Origin: an uncultured Oscillospiraceae bacterium
Lineage (GTDB): Bacteria > Bacillota_A > Clostridia > Oscillospirales > Acutalibacteraceae
Assembly: GCA_905211185.1 (NCBI GenBank)
Contig: CAJLZR010000054.1
Span: forward strand, 1-5,902
Direction: 5' to 3'
Length of the DNA stretch: 5,902 bases
Shown in pieces: positions 1 to 5,902 of this stretch (position 1 is the first letter of the stretch; each line of letters starts with the position of its first letter). The translations under genes were made by a program, and so were the position numbers. The notes below the pieces were generated by a model. It was given only the letters and a program-made list of their open reading frames with translations, had not been told where the DNA came from and ran no database searches.

Positions 1-1614
1 TCTTCCGATTGTTTGAATTAAAGACCTATCTGAACGCAAAAATCCTTCTTTATCGGCATCAAGTATGGCAACTAAAGATACTTCCGGTATATCAAGACCT
101 TCACGCAAAAGATTTATTCCAACCAATACATCTATAACGCCTGTACGCAAATCCCTGACTATTCCCATTCTCTCTATTGTATCAATATCGCTATGCATAT
201 AAGTTACTTTTATACCAACATCTTTTAAATAGGTTGTTAAATCTTCCGCCATTTTTTTGGTAAGAGTCGTTATCAAAACTTTTTCGTTTTTCTTTGTTCT
301 TTCATTTATCTCATTTATAAGATCATCAATTTGTCCATTTGTCGGCTTTACAAAAATTTCGGGGTCTAAAAGCCCTGTCGGACGTATAACTTGCTCCGCA
401 ACGACCTTGCTTTTTTGAAGTTCAAAATCTCCCGGAGTTGCACTTACAAAAACAACTTGATTAATCTTTGAATAAAATTCGTCAAATGTCATGGGGCGAT
501 TGTCATAAGAAGAAGGGAGTCTAAAGCCGCATTCTATCAGATTATCTTTTCTTGATCGGTCACCCGCATACATTGCTCTTGCCTGAGGCAATGTTACGTG
601 GGATTCATCAATAAACATTAGAAAATCTTTAGGAAAGTAATCAAACAAAGTAAACGGCATACTGCCTGCGGGGCGACCTGAAAGCACACGCGAATAATTT
701 TCTATTCCCTTGCAAAAGCCGATTTCGTAAAGCATTTCCGTATCGTAATTTACTCTTTCGGTTATTCTTTGAGCTTCTATTAGCTTACCGTTATTCCTAA
801 AATACTCGGCTCTTTCTTTTGCTTCATTTTTTATATTATCTATTGCTTCGAGTAGCTTTTCTCTCGGGACGATATAGTGCGAAGATGGATAAATCGCAGC
901 GTGTTTTAAGGTTGATACTATATCTCCCGTAACGGGGTTTACCTCGCAAATTCTATCTATATAGTCGCCAAAAAATTCTACCCTTATAACCTTATCCGAT
1001 GAAACCACGGGGAAAATTTCCACGGTATCTCCACGAACTCTGAATTTATTTCGGGTAAGGTCCATGTCGTTGCGTTCATATTGCAGCTCCACCAATTTAT
1101 TTATTAAATCATCTCTGCTTTTTTGCATTTCCGGGCGCAAAGATATTACCATATTTTTATAGTCTATCGGATTACCTAAACTATATATGCAAGAGATACT
1201 CGAAACTATAATAACATCATTTCGTTCTATCAAAGAAGAAGTTGCCGAGTGGCGAAGTTTATCTATTTCATCGTTTATAGATGAATCTTTTTCAATGTAG
1301 GTATCCGTTGAAGCAATATAAGATTCTGGCTGATAATAATCGTAATAAGAAACAAAATATTCAACCGCATTGTTTGGAAAGAAAGTTTTAAATTCGGAAC
1401 ATAGCTGCGCCGCTAAAGTTTTATTATGCGCAAGAACCAGCGTCGGTTTTTGAATTTTTTCTATTATGTTTGCCATGGTAAATGTTTTTCCCGAACCCGT
1501 AACGCCCAAAAGTGTTTGTTCTTTGTTTCCGTTTTTTATACTTTTTACTAAAGCATCAACCGCTTGGGGTTGGTCGCCACATAATTTATAATTTGATTCT
1601 ATTTTAAAGTTCAT
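1..1614 (-). CDS. uvrB: UvrABC excinuclease subunit B (partial, C-terminus outside window)
   Basis: DNA-damage recognition and helicase-like subunit of nucleotide excision repair; UvrA loads it at lesions and it recruits UvrC for incision, in the cytoplasm. My translation of the minus strand gives 538 residues. Visible motifs: Walker A GVTGSGKT (37-44), the tyrosine-rich beta-hairpin YYDYYQPE (90-97) that clamps DNA, Walker B DESH (336-339), VSATPG (390-395), and [10 protein letters not shown] shortly before the edge. The frame is still open at base 1, just after QTIGR of helicase motif VI. Full-length UvrB is about 650-670 residues, so roughly 120 are missing, including the UvrC-binding UVR motif. 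The chosen ATG at 1614 follows GGAAGTGAG and matches the usual UvrB N-terminus. An in-frame ATG at 1635 would add seven residues but has no ribosome site. No stop or frameshift was seen. The identification is secure from the motif series. Confidence 0.97.
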   Translation of the reverse strand, partial: MNFKIESNYKLCGDQPQAVDALVKSIKNGNKEQTLLGVTGSGKTFTMANIIEKIQKPTLVLAHNKTLAAQLCSEFKTFFPNNAVEYFVSYYDYYQPESYIASTDTYIEKDSSINDEIDKLRHSATSSLIERNDVIIVSSISCIYSLGNPIDYKNMVISLRPEMQKSRDDLINKLVELQYERNDMDLTRNKFRVRGDTVEIFPVVSSDKVIRVEFFGDYIDRICEVNPVTGDIVSTLKHAAIYPSSHYIVPREKLLEAIDNIKNEAKERAEYFRNNGKLIEAQRITERVNYDTEMLYEIGFCKGIENYSRVLSGRPAGSMPFTLFDYFPKDFLMFIDESHVTLPQARAMYAGDRSRKDNLIECGFRLPSSYDNRPMTFDEFYSKINQVVFVSATPGDFELQKSKVVAEQVIRPTGLLDPEIFVKPTNGQIDDLINEINERTKKNEKVLITTLTKKMAEDLTTYLKDVGIKVTYMHSDIDTIERMGIVRDLRTGVIDVLVGINLLREGLDIPEVSLVAILDADKEGFLRSDRSLIQTIGR

Positions 1615-1664
1615 TGATATCTCACTTCCACACATTTTGATTTTTATCATTTATTCTTAATTTT

Positions 1665-1673
1665 ATTATACCA
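1665..1673 (-). promoter_or_regulatory. Putative extended -10 promoter of uvrB
   Basis: Read on the minus strand, the sequence is TGGTATAAT: a perfect TATAAT (1670-1665) preceded by the TGn extended -10 element. The hexamer 17 bases upstream (AGCTAA) is a poor -35, which fits an extended -10 promoter. Transcription would start near 1658, giving a leader of about 44 bases before the uvrB ATG. I saw no GAAC-N4-GTTC type LexA box between 1615 and 1805, so SOS control is not apparent from this sequence. Confidence 0.6.
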
Positions 1674-1710
1674 TTTTATGCAACCTTTTAGCTTTGAAAA
1701 AGTAAATGCA

Positions 1711-1739
1711 TTGATTAAATTGCAAAATTTTGATACAAT
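1711..1739 (+). promoter_or_regulatory. Putative sigma-A promoter of the lipoprotein-natA-natB operon
   Basis: TTGATT (1711-1716), a 17-base spacer and TACAAT (1734-1739), with TGA just before the -10 (TGn element). Spacing is ideal and each hexamer is close to consensus. Transcription would start near 1746, leaving a leader of about 60 bases. The spacer contains a perfect 10-base palindrome CAAAATTTTG (1723-1732), which could be an operator or simply AT-rich chance. The promoter is divergent from that of uvrB, with the two -10 elements about 60 bases apart. Confidence 0.6.
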
Positions 1740-1805
1740 GTACGGGGCTGTATTTTGTTAATCCTAAAATGTAGAAGATTAAGTATGGATTAGGAGAAAA
1801 ACGAT

Positions 1806-2390
1806 ATGAAACATAGAATTTTAAAAATTTTGATACTTGCCCTTTTGCCCATTATGCTTTCAGGGTGTAGTAACAATTACAACAATAATCAATCAATGGA
1901 AAATCGGTATGATTATAACGATAATAAGCTAATTGCAAGTGAGGGTAGTTATTGTAATGTTGTAAACAGCAGCATAAAGCCTTTAATAAATGGCAAAATT
2001 TGCGGTGAAATAGGGGCATTATACGGAGTCGATGAAATATTGGCAGCAAATGTCGATAAAAATACTGAAAGCAAATTACAGATTAAACTTACCGCCAATT
2101 CAGGCAAGGGAAAATTAGTTTTAGTTAAGCCAGATTCGGAAGTTGAAATTTTGGCAGAAACTGTATTTGGAGGAGAACACAATCAGTTTGAAGGCAATAT
2201 ATCTGTTAAATGTATTCCAGGTGTTAATACAATAAAAGTAGTCGGAGAAAATTATAGCGGAAATTTTGAGATATATCAGCCAAACGAGGTACTGTTCAAT
2301 AACATTACCGACATCAAAAATAATTATAAAAAATCAAGTAAAAACGGGGGTAATGATATGTTAGGAGAAAATTTCCCGTTTGGAAATTAA
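1806..2390 (+). CDS. Small secreted lipoprotein of unknown function, first gene of a NatAB-type operon
   Basis: Not recognised as a named family; 194 residues. It starts with a lipoprotein signal peptide: basic residues KHR, a hydrophobic core (5-17) and lipobox LSGC with Cys21 as the predicted lipidated residue. The mature protein should therefore be anchored on the outer face of the cytoplasmic membrane. Residues 22-41 form an Asn/Tyr-rich flexible linker. Residues 88-157 read as alternating beta strands (KLQIKLTA, GKLVLVKP, NTIKVVGE, NFEIYQP), suggesting a small beta-sandwich domain; this is inference from pattern only. The C-terminus (160-194) is polar and Asn/Lys-rich. The ATG at 1806 follows TAGGAG (1791-1796) at a good distance. 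The gene ends 30 bases before natA with no terminator between, so it is probably co-transcribed with natA and natB and may be an accessory or sensing part of that transporter. Confidence 0.85.
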   Translation: MKHRILKILILALLPIMLSGCSNNYNNNQSMENRYDYNDNKLIASEGSYCNVVNSSIKPLINGKICGEIGALYGVDEILAANVDKNTESKLQIKLTANSGKGKLVLVKPDSEVEILAETVFGGEHNQFEGNISVKCIPGVNTIKVVGENYSGNFEIYQPNEVLFNNITDIKNNYKKSSKNGGNDMLGENFPFGN

Positions 2391-2404
2391 ACAAAAATCT
2401 GCGG

Positions 2405-2415
2405 AAAGAAGTGAT
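2405..2415 (+). promoter_or_regulatory. Ribosome binding site that fixes the GTG start of natA
   Basis: AAAGAAGTGAT matches the long Shine-Dalgarno consensus AAGGAGGTGAT at 9 of 11 bases and lies 5 bases before GTG at 2421. An in-frame TGA at 2412-2414, inside this site, rules out any earlier start. The ATG at 2414 is in another frame. Confidence 0.7.
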
Positions 2416-2420
2416 GTGTT

Positions 2421-3194
2421 GTGATAAATATTTTAGGAATATCCAAGCAATTTGGTAATATAGAAGCTTTGAAAAACGTTAGTTTTGATGTTAAAGATGG
2501 CGAAATAATGGGGCTTCTCGGCGAAAACGGAGCAGGCAAATCCACTCTTTTAAGAATCCTTAGCACCATGATTAAACCAGGTGGCGGTACGGCTGAAGTA
2601 AACGGTTATGATATATCTAAAAAACCCGAAGACGTCAGAAAAAGTGTGGGAATTTTATTTGGAAGCGATTCGGGCCTATATGATAGGCTAACCGCAAGAG
2701 AAAACCTTGAGTTTTTTGCAACTTTAAACGGTATGGAACAAAGCAAAATAAACGAAAGAATAGATTATTTATCCCAGAAATTTTCGTTTAAAGAGTATAT
2801 AGACCGCCAGATATATACGTTTTCCAAAGGTATGAAGCAAAAAATAGCATTGGCTCGCTCCATCATACACGACCCTTCCGTAATGTTACTGGACGAGCCT
2901 GAATCGGGGCTTGACTTTACCTCCGCAAAAATGGTTTTTGATTTTATGGAACTTTGTAAATCGGAAGGAAAAAGCATAATATTTTCGAGCCATTCAATGG
3001 AAAACATCAAAAATTATTCAGATAGAATGGCAGTTCTACATAAAGGAAAAATTGTTAAAGTATTTGACGTTCATGAATACAGGGGAAAATATGACTATCG
3101 TGAAATGAATAATTTACTTTTTAACCTTGTGTGTTATGGGGAAGAAAAGCACGAAGTAAAAAATATTTTTTCAGGTGGTGAAAAGCATGTTTAA
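2421..3194 (+). CDS. natA: ABC transporter ATP-binding protein, NatA type
   Basis: Cytoplasmic ATPase, 257 residues, expected to power the NatB-like permease encoded next. Visible in order: Walker A GENGAGKST (34-42), a NatA-style segment GILFGSDSGLYDRLTARENL (77-96) where most ABC ATPases carry the Q-loop, signature FSKGMKQK (134-141, a variant of LSGGQ as in other ABC-2 exporters), Walker B VMLLDEP (154-160) with catalytic Glu159, D-loop SGLD (162-165) and switch His191. The canonical Q-loop Gln is replaced by Gly81, and the usual Thr after LDEP is Glu161. The length is close to the roughly 246 residues of Bacillus NatA. In Bacillus subtilis NatAB exports Na+. The substrate here is inferred from similarity only, and a drug, peptide or other ion exporter of the ABC-2 class remains possible. 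The ABC ATPase call is certain and the NatA subtype is likely. The start is GTG, and the gene end overlaps natB by 8 bases. Confidence 0.9.
   Translation: MINILGISKQFGNIEALKNVSFDVKDGEIMGLLGENGAGKSTLLRILSTMIKPGGGTAEVNGYDISKKPEDVRKSVGILFGSDSGLYDRLTARENLEFFATLNGMEQSKINERIDYLSQKFSFKEYIDRQIYTFSKGMKQKIALARSIIHDPSVMLLDEPESGLDFTSAKMVFDFMELCKSEGKSIIFSSHSMENIKNYSDRMAVLHKGKIVKVFDVHEYRGKYDYREMNNLLFNLVCYGEEKHEVKNIFSGGEKHV
3173..3181 (+). promoter_or_regulatory. Ribosome binding site of natB inside the natA 3' end
   Basis: AGGTGGTGA matches the consensus AGGAGGTGA at 8 of 9 bases and sits 5 bases before ATG 3187. The in-frame GTG codons at 3175 and 3178 lie within the site itself, so ATG 3187 is the better start. 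Confidence 0.75.
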
Positions 3195-4356
3195 ACAAGC
3201 GATTGCAGTATTTATAAAAGAAATGAAATGCATATTAAGAGATAAAAGAACTTTTATATTTGGCCTTTTGTTGCCACTTATACTGGTACCAACAATGTTA
3301 TTTATCAGCGATTTTTCGATTTCCGGTTTGCAAAAAAATGGCGCAAACCACGTAACGATTGCGATGGATAGTAAAAATAACTCTTTTTATAGTTTTCTTT
3401 CCGAGCAAGACAGCATAACAATAGTAGACGTTAAAAACTATCAAAAATCGTTGGATTCCGGGGAAATAGCAGCTTATATAACTGTTGATAAAAATTTAGA
3501 TGAAAAAATAATAAAACATGAAAATTTTGATCTTGATATAAAATATGGAGAATCTTCCCTAAACTCTGTTATGACTCTTCCAATATTAAAGCAATACGAA
3601 GGTACGTTTAGATATTTGGCAGAGAGATGTACACTTGATAATACAGACATCCTGCGTAGGAATTTTCATCTTAAAGTACCTTTAGACGAAACCGCCACCA
3701 ATATGCCGACCATTGATACAAGTTCCATATACTTTACTATGCTTGTTCCAATGACGATCATTATCTATTGTTGCATGGGTTCGGCAGGAACAGCTTCGGA
3801 ACTCAGCGCCGGTGAAAAAGAACGCGGAACTTTAGAGCCTTTACTTTCAACTTCTGCAAACCGTACGGGAATAATACTCGGAAAACTTTTTGCAACAACG
3901 GCCATGGGCGTAACAAGCGGACTTTGTACGGCAATTGGACTTTGGGGATATTTGATTATTTCCGGAGGCGCTGCAAAAAGTCACATTTCGGCATTAAATA
4001 TGATTTTACTGTTACTGACAACAGTGTTTGCGTCTATGTTCTTTGCATCTATAAATCTTTTGATCGGCGTTTATGCCAAATCCTATAAAGAAGCTCAAAC
4101 ATATATGATGCCGCTTTCTTTTCTGTCTGTTATACCGACAATGTTTTCATATACTCTTGAAGCCAGCAAAATAAGTATTCTTGAGCTTTGCATACCGATT
4201 TATAATGTGGTTTGTATAATAAAGGAAATTTTGGCGGGAGCATTTAATATAGGACATCTATTAATAGTATTTTTGTGGTTAGCTTTGTATATATCGGTAA
4301 TACTATACATGATCATAAAATTATTCAAAAAGGAAAGCGTACTATTTAGAATTTAG
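3187..4356 (+). CDS. natB: ABC-2 type permease, NatB type (putative Na+ exporter subunit)
   Basis: Integral membrane partner of the NatA-like ATPase, 389 residues from ATG 3187. The cytoplasmic N-terminus KEMKCILRDKRT (11-22) is the typical NatB opening. It is followed by a first membrane helix (about 22-43), a large extracytoplasmic domain (about 44-180), then a cluster of helices at about 181-203, 234-259, 270-296, 307-324 and 356-380, with a possible further short or re-entrant helix at 333-351. Between the second and third helices lies the conserved cytoplasmic motif GEKERGTLEPLLST (209-222), diagnostic of this ABC-2 family. The start overlaps the natA stop by 8 bases, implying translational coupling. 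A strong terminator follows 24 bases after the stop. The family assignment is solid. Na+ as substrate is inferred from the Bacillus relative, and no two-component regulator like NatK-NatR is seen in this window. Confidence 0.9.
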   Translation: MFKQAIAVFIKEMKCILRDKRTFIFGLLLPLILVPTMLFISDFSISGLQKNGANHVTIAMDSKNNSFYSFLSEQDSITIVDVKNYQKSLDSGEIAAYITVDKNLDEKIIKHENFDLDIKYGESSLNSVMTLPILKQYEGTFRYLAERCTLDNTDILRRNFHLKVPLDETATNMPTIDTSSIYFTMLVPMTIIIYCCMGSAGTASELSAGEKERGTLEPLLSTSANRTGIILGKLFATTAMGVTSGLCTAIGLWGYLIISGGAAKSHISALNMILLLLTTVFASMFFASINLLIGVYAKSYKEAQTYMMPLSFLSVIPTMFSYTLEASKISILELCIPIYNVVCIIKEILAGAFNIGHLLIVFLWLALYISVILYMIIKLFKKESVLFRI

Positions 4357-4365
4357 TTTTTTGAA

Positions 4366-4394
4366 TTGATATTTAGCAGTAAAAATCAGATAAT
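4366..4394 (+). promoter_or_regulatory. Putative tcdA promoter overlapping the upstream terminator
   Basis: TTGATA (4366-4371), a 17-base spacer and GATAAT (4389-4394) form a near-consensus sigma-A promoter. The -10 lies in the left arm of the terminator hairpin (4381-4411). Transcription would begin near 4401, within the right arm, so the new RNA would lack the left arm and could not form the terminator. No other room for a promoter exists between the hairpin and tcdA. Predicted from sequence only. Confidence 0.45.
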
Positions 4395-4419
4395 TAATTT
4401 ATCTGATTTTTGTTTTTTT
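4381..4419 (+). terminator. Intrinsic terminator of the lipoprotein-natA-natB operon
   Basis: Perfect 13-bp inverted repeat AAAAATCAGATAA (4381-4393) / TTATCTGATTTTT (4399-4411) with a 5-base loop, followed by G and a run of seven T (4413-4419). It lies 24 bases after the natB stop. The stem is AT-rich but long and perfect. The A-run at the left foot gives a short U tract on the other strand, so weak bidirectional action is possible. Confidence 0.85.
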
Positions 4420-4437
4420 ACAAATATTTTGAAGGGA

Positions 4438-5133
4438 ATGTTTTTTATAAATAATTATTTTTTTCGTACGGAATTAATGCTTGGAAAAAATTCAATGAAT
4501 AAATTAAAAAATGCCAAAATAGCCATTTTTGGCTTGGGCGGTGTGGGCTCTTTCGTTGCTGAAGCGATTATACGAAGCGGCGTTGAAAACATAGATATTT
4601 TCGATGGCGACTTGGTAGATGAAACAAACATAAACCGGCAACTGATTGCCACAAGCAGCACAATTGGTTTGCCAAAGGTCAAAATTATGAAACAAAGAAT
4701 GCTTGATATAAATCCAAATGCAAATATTTCTGAATATAAATGTTTCTTTTGTGCGGAAAATGAAAAGAATTACAATTTTAAAAAATACGATTACATAGTC
4801 GACGCCATAGATACTATAACCTCAAAAATTTTAATAATAAAAAAAGCTAAGTCCTGTGATGTGCCGGTTATCAGCTGTATGGGAACCGGAAACAAGCTAA
4901 ATCCACTTGCATTTGAAGTAGGGGACATTTCTAAAACTTCAGTTTGCCCACTTGCAAAAGTTATGCGCAGAGAGCTTAAAAAGTTAAATATAAAGAATTT
5001 AAAAGTTTTATATTCAAAGGAAAAGCCCTTATATAAACCGGTAGAAAGAAAGGTTAACGCAAGTATATCGTTTGTCCCTTCTGTAGCCGGGCTGGTTTTG
5101 GCAAGTGAGGTAATTAAGGATTTAATAAAATAA
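4438..5133 (+). CDS. tcdA: tRNA threonylcarbamoyladenosine dehydratase (ThiF/E1-like)
   Basis: Cytoplasmic E1-like enzyme that uses ATP to dehydrate t6A at position 37 of ANN-decoding tRNAs to the cyclic form ct6A; 231 residues. Visible: family N-terminus FRTELMLG (9-16), nucleotide-binding GLGGVGS (32-38), acidic DGD (56-58), NINRQ (64-68) with the Arg typical of E1 enzymes, MGTGNKLNP (148-156), SVCPLAKVMRREL (168-180), and FVPSVAGLVLASEVIKDLI near the end. The last three blocks distinguish TcdA (formerly CsdL/YgdL) from ThiF and MoeB. It is shorter than the E. coli protein (about 268) but normal for Firmicutes. The start is uncertain. ATG 4438 keeps the conserved FRTELMLG block but has AAGGG only one base upstream. 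An earlier in-frame TTG at 4366 would translate through the terminator and is unlikely, while ATG 4477 would lose RTEL. Confidence 0.9.
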   Translation: MFFINNYFFRTELMLGKNSMNKLKNAKIAIFGLGGVGSFVAEAIIRSGVENIDIFDGDLVDETNINRQLIATSSTIGLPKVKIMKQRMLDINPNANISEYKCFFCAENEKNYNFKKYDYIVDAIDTITSKILIIKKAKSCDVPVISCMGTGNKLNPLAFEVGDISKTSVCPLAKVMRRELKKLNIKNLKVLYSKEKPLYKPVERKVNASISFVPSVAGLVLASEVIKDLIK

Positions 5134-5163
5134 ATTTTTGAAAACTATGTGGGTACTATCTAG

Positions 5164-5192
5164 TTGTAATACTTAGAAATCAGCGCTAAAAT
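5164..5192 (+). promoter_or_regulatory. Possible recJ promoter
   Basis: TTGTAA (5164-5169), a 17-base spacer and TAAAAT (5187-5192) in the 76-base gap between tcdA and recJ. Transcription would start near 5199, leaving a very short leader of about 11 bases to GTG 5210. In AT-rich DNA such matches arise by chance. No terminator was seen after tcdA, so read-through from tcdA into recJ is an equal possibility. Confidence 0.3.
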
Positions 5193-5209
5193 ATTAAATA
5201 AGAAAGCAG

Positions 5210-5902
5210 GTGGACACGCTGGTTATAAAAAAGTGGAGAATAAAAGAATCTATTGGCAATAACGGCGCATATGACTTTGCCAAAAAGTTTAATATACCCC
5301 AAGTGGCGCTAAAAATTTTGCAAAACAGAAAAATAGATTCTGAAGAATTACTATCAAATTATTTAAATGTAGAAAACAAATATACAAATCCATTTGATTT
5401 TTGCGATATGGATAAAGCTGTCAAGCGTATAAACAGTGCAATTGAAAAAAACGAAAAAATTTGTATATACGGCGATTATGATGCTGACGGAATAACGGCA
5501 ACCGCACTTATTTACCGATACTTAAAAAGTAGACAAGCAAACGCCAATTATTATATTCCCGAGCGTAGCCGAGATGGGTATGGGCTTAACAAAAAAGCCA
5601 TAGATATAATTAAATTCAAAGGCGCAGATGTTATACTTACCGTTGATAACGGAAGTGTGGCATTTGATGAGGTTTTATATGCCAAAACATTGGGTATAGA
5701 TACCGTAATAACAGACCATCATAAAGTAATGGATACACTCCCTGAGGCTTGCGCAGTTGTAAATCCCTGCAGAAAAGATTGCGCAAATTTAGAATATACA
5801 AATTTTGCCGGAGTTGGTGTTGCTTTTAAATTTGTTCAGGCGATGGAATACGGCAAACAAAGTTATGCGGAACTTCTAAATAATTACGCATATCTTGTGG
5901 CT
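5210..5902 (+). CDS. recJ: Single-stranded-DNA-specific exonuclease RecJ (partial, N-terminal part)
   Basis: 5'-3' single-strand DNA exonuclease of the DHH phosphoesterase family, acting in recombination, mismatch and base-excision repair in the cytoplasm. 231 codons are visible and the frame is still open at the window edge; full RecJ is usually 550-800 residues. Metal-binding motifs are intact: YGDYDADGIT (87-96), IPERSRDGYGLN (116-127), TVDNGS (144-149), TDHH (168-171) and AGVGVAFK (200-207). The DHHA1 domain and OB fold lie outside. The start is the weak point. The frame opens after TAA at 5195, and GTG 5210 is the only standard start before the conserved region, preceded by AAGAAAG. A better Shine-Dalgarno, AGGTGG (5208-5213), overlaps that GTG and points to CTG 5219. 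No ATG is available near the N-terminus. The product call is firm from the motifs. Confidence 0.95.
   Translation, partial: MDTLVIKKWRIKESIGNNGAYDFAKKFNIPQVALKILQNRKIDSEELLSNYLNVENKYTNPFDFCDMDKAVKRINSAIEKNEKICIYGDYDADGITATALIYRYLKSRQANANYYIPERSRDGYGLNKKAIDIIKFKGADVILTVDNGSVAFDEVLYAKTLGIDTVITDHHKVMDTLPEACAVVNPCRKDCANLEYTNFAGVGVAFKFVQAMEYGKQSYAELLNNYAYLVA

Noticed and set aside
1758..1793. Inverted repeat TAATCC (1759-1764) / GGATTA (1787-1792) in the leader, touching the Shine-Dalgarno of the lipoprotein gene.
   Set aside because: Only 6 bp plus one G-U with a 22-base loop; too weak to call a riboswitch or thermosensor. No known riboswitch core was recognised in the 60-base leader.
1615..1805. 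Search for a LexA (SOS) box controlling uvrB.
   Set aside because: No GAAC-N4-GTTC-like sequence was found by eye; SOS control cannot be claimed.
1852..3010. Several open frames of 60-81 codons on the minus strand across the lipoprotein and natA genes.
   Set aside because: They lie opposite well-supported genes, lack ribosome sites and known motifs, and are low-complexity mirror translations of AT-rich coding DNA.
4366..4437. Upstream extension of tcdA to TTG 4366, adding 24 residues.
   Set aside because: It would translate through the terminator hairpin and T run, has no ribosome site, and adds residues with no match to the TcdA family N-terminus.
4455..4695. Two open frames on the minus strand opposite the start of tcdA.
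   Set aside because: Antisense to conserved tcdA motifs, with no leader or recognisable domain.
5147..5176. ATG-initiated 9-codon open frame in the tcdA-recJ gap.
   Set aside because: No ribosome site, no downstream attenuator structure and no biased composition; chance.
1..5902. Defence, mobile or phage systems, CRISPR repeats, tRNA or rRNA genes.
   Set aside because: All space is accounted for by housekeeping genes, one transporter operon and short intergenic regions; no direct-repeat arrays, terminal inverted repeats or RNA gene motifs were seen.

Overview
This is an AT-rich window with a typical low-GC Firmicutes look. Leaders match the Shine-Dalgarno consensus strongly, promoters are sigma-A type, and one intrinsic terminator is clear. 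The proteins read best as those of an anaerobic Clostridia-like bacterium. That assignment is an inference from composition and protein style, and no taxonomic marker gene is present. UGG is used for Trp and no in-frame TGA is needed, so the standard bacterial code fits.

Layout: (1) positions 1-1614, minus strand: the first 538 codons of uvrB (nucleotide excision repair), cut by the window edge inside helicase motif VI. (2) 1615-1805: a divergent intergenic region with one promoter facing each way. (3) 1806-4356, plus strand: a tight three-gene operon of a small unrecognised lipoprotein, a NatA-type ABC ATPase and a NatB-type ABC-2 permease, closed by a strong intrinsic terminator at 4381-4419. 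(4) 4438-5133: tcdA, a ThiF/E1-like tRNA threonylcarbamoyladenosine dehydratase, whose likely promoter overlaps the terminator of the operon before it. (5) 5210-5902: the first 231 codons of recJ (single-strand DNA exonuclease, DHH family), running off the right edge.

How the genes relate: uvrB and recJ are housekeeping DNA repair genes and tcdA is tRNA modification. The middle operon looks like a self-contained membrane export unit in which the ATPase drives the permease and the lipoprotein sits outside the membrane. NatAB of Bacillus is a Na+ exporter, but the substrate here is not proven.

I see no CRISPR array, tRNA, rRNA, insertion sequence, phage gene or obvious new defence system. The least explained items are the lipoprotein that leads the NatAB operon and the promoter that overlaps a terminator at 4366-4419.
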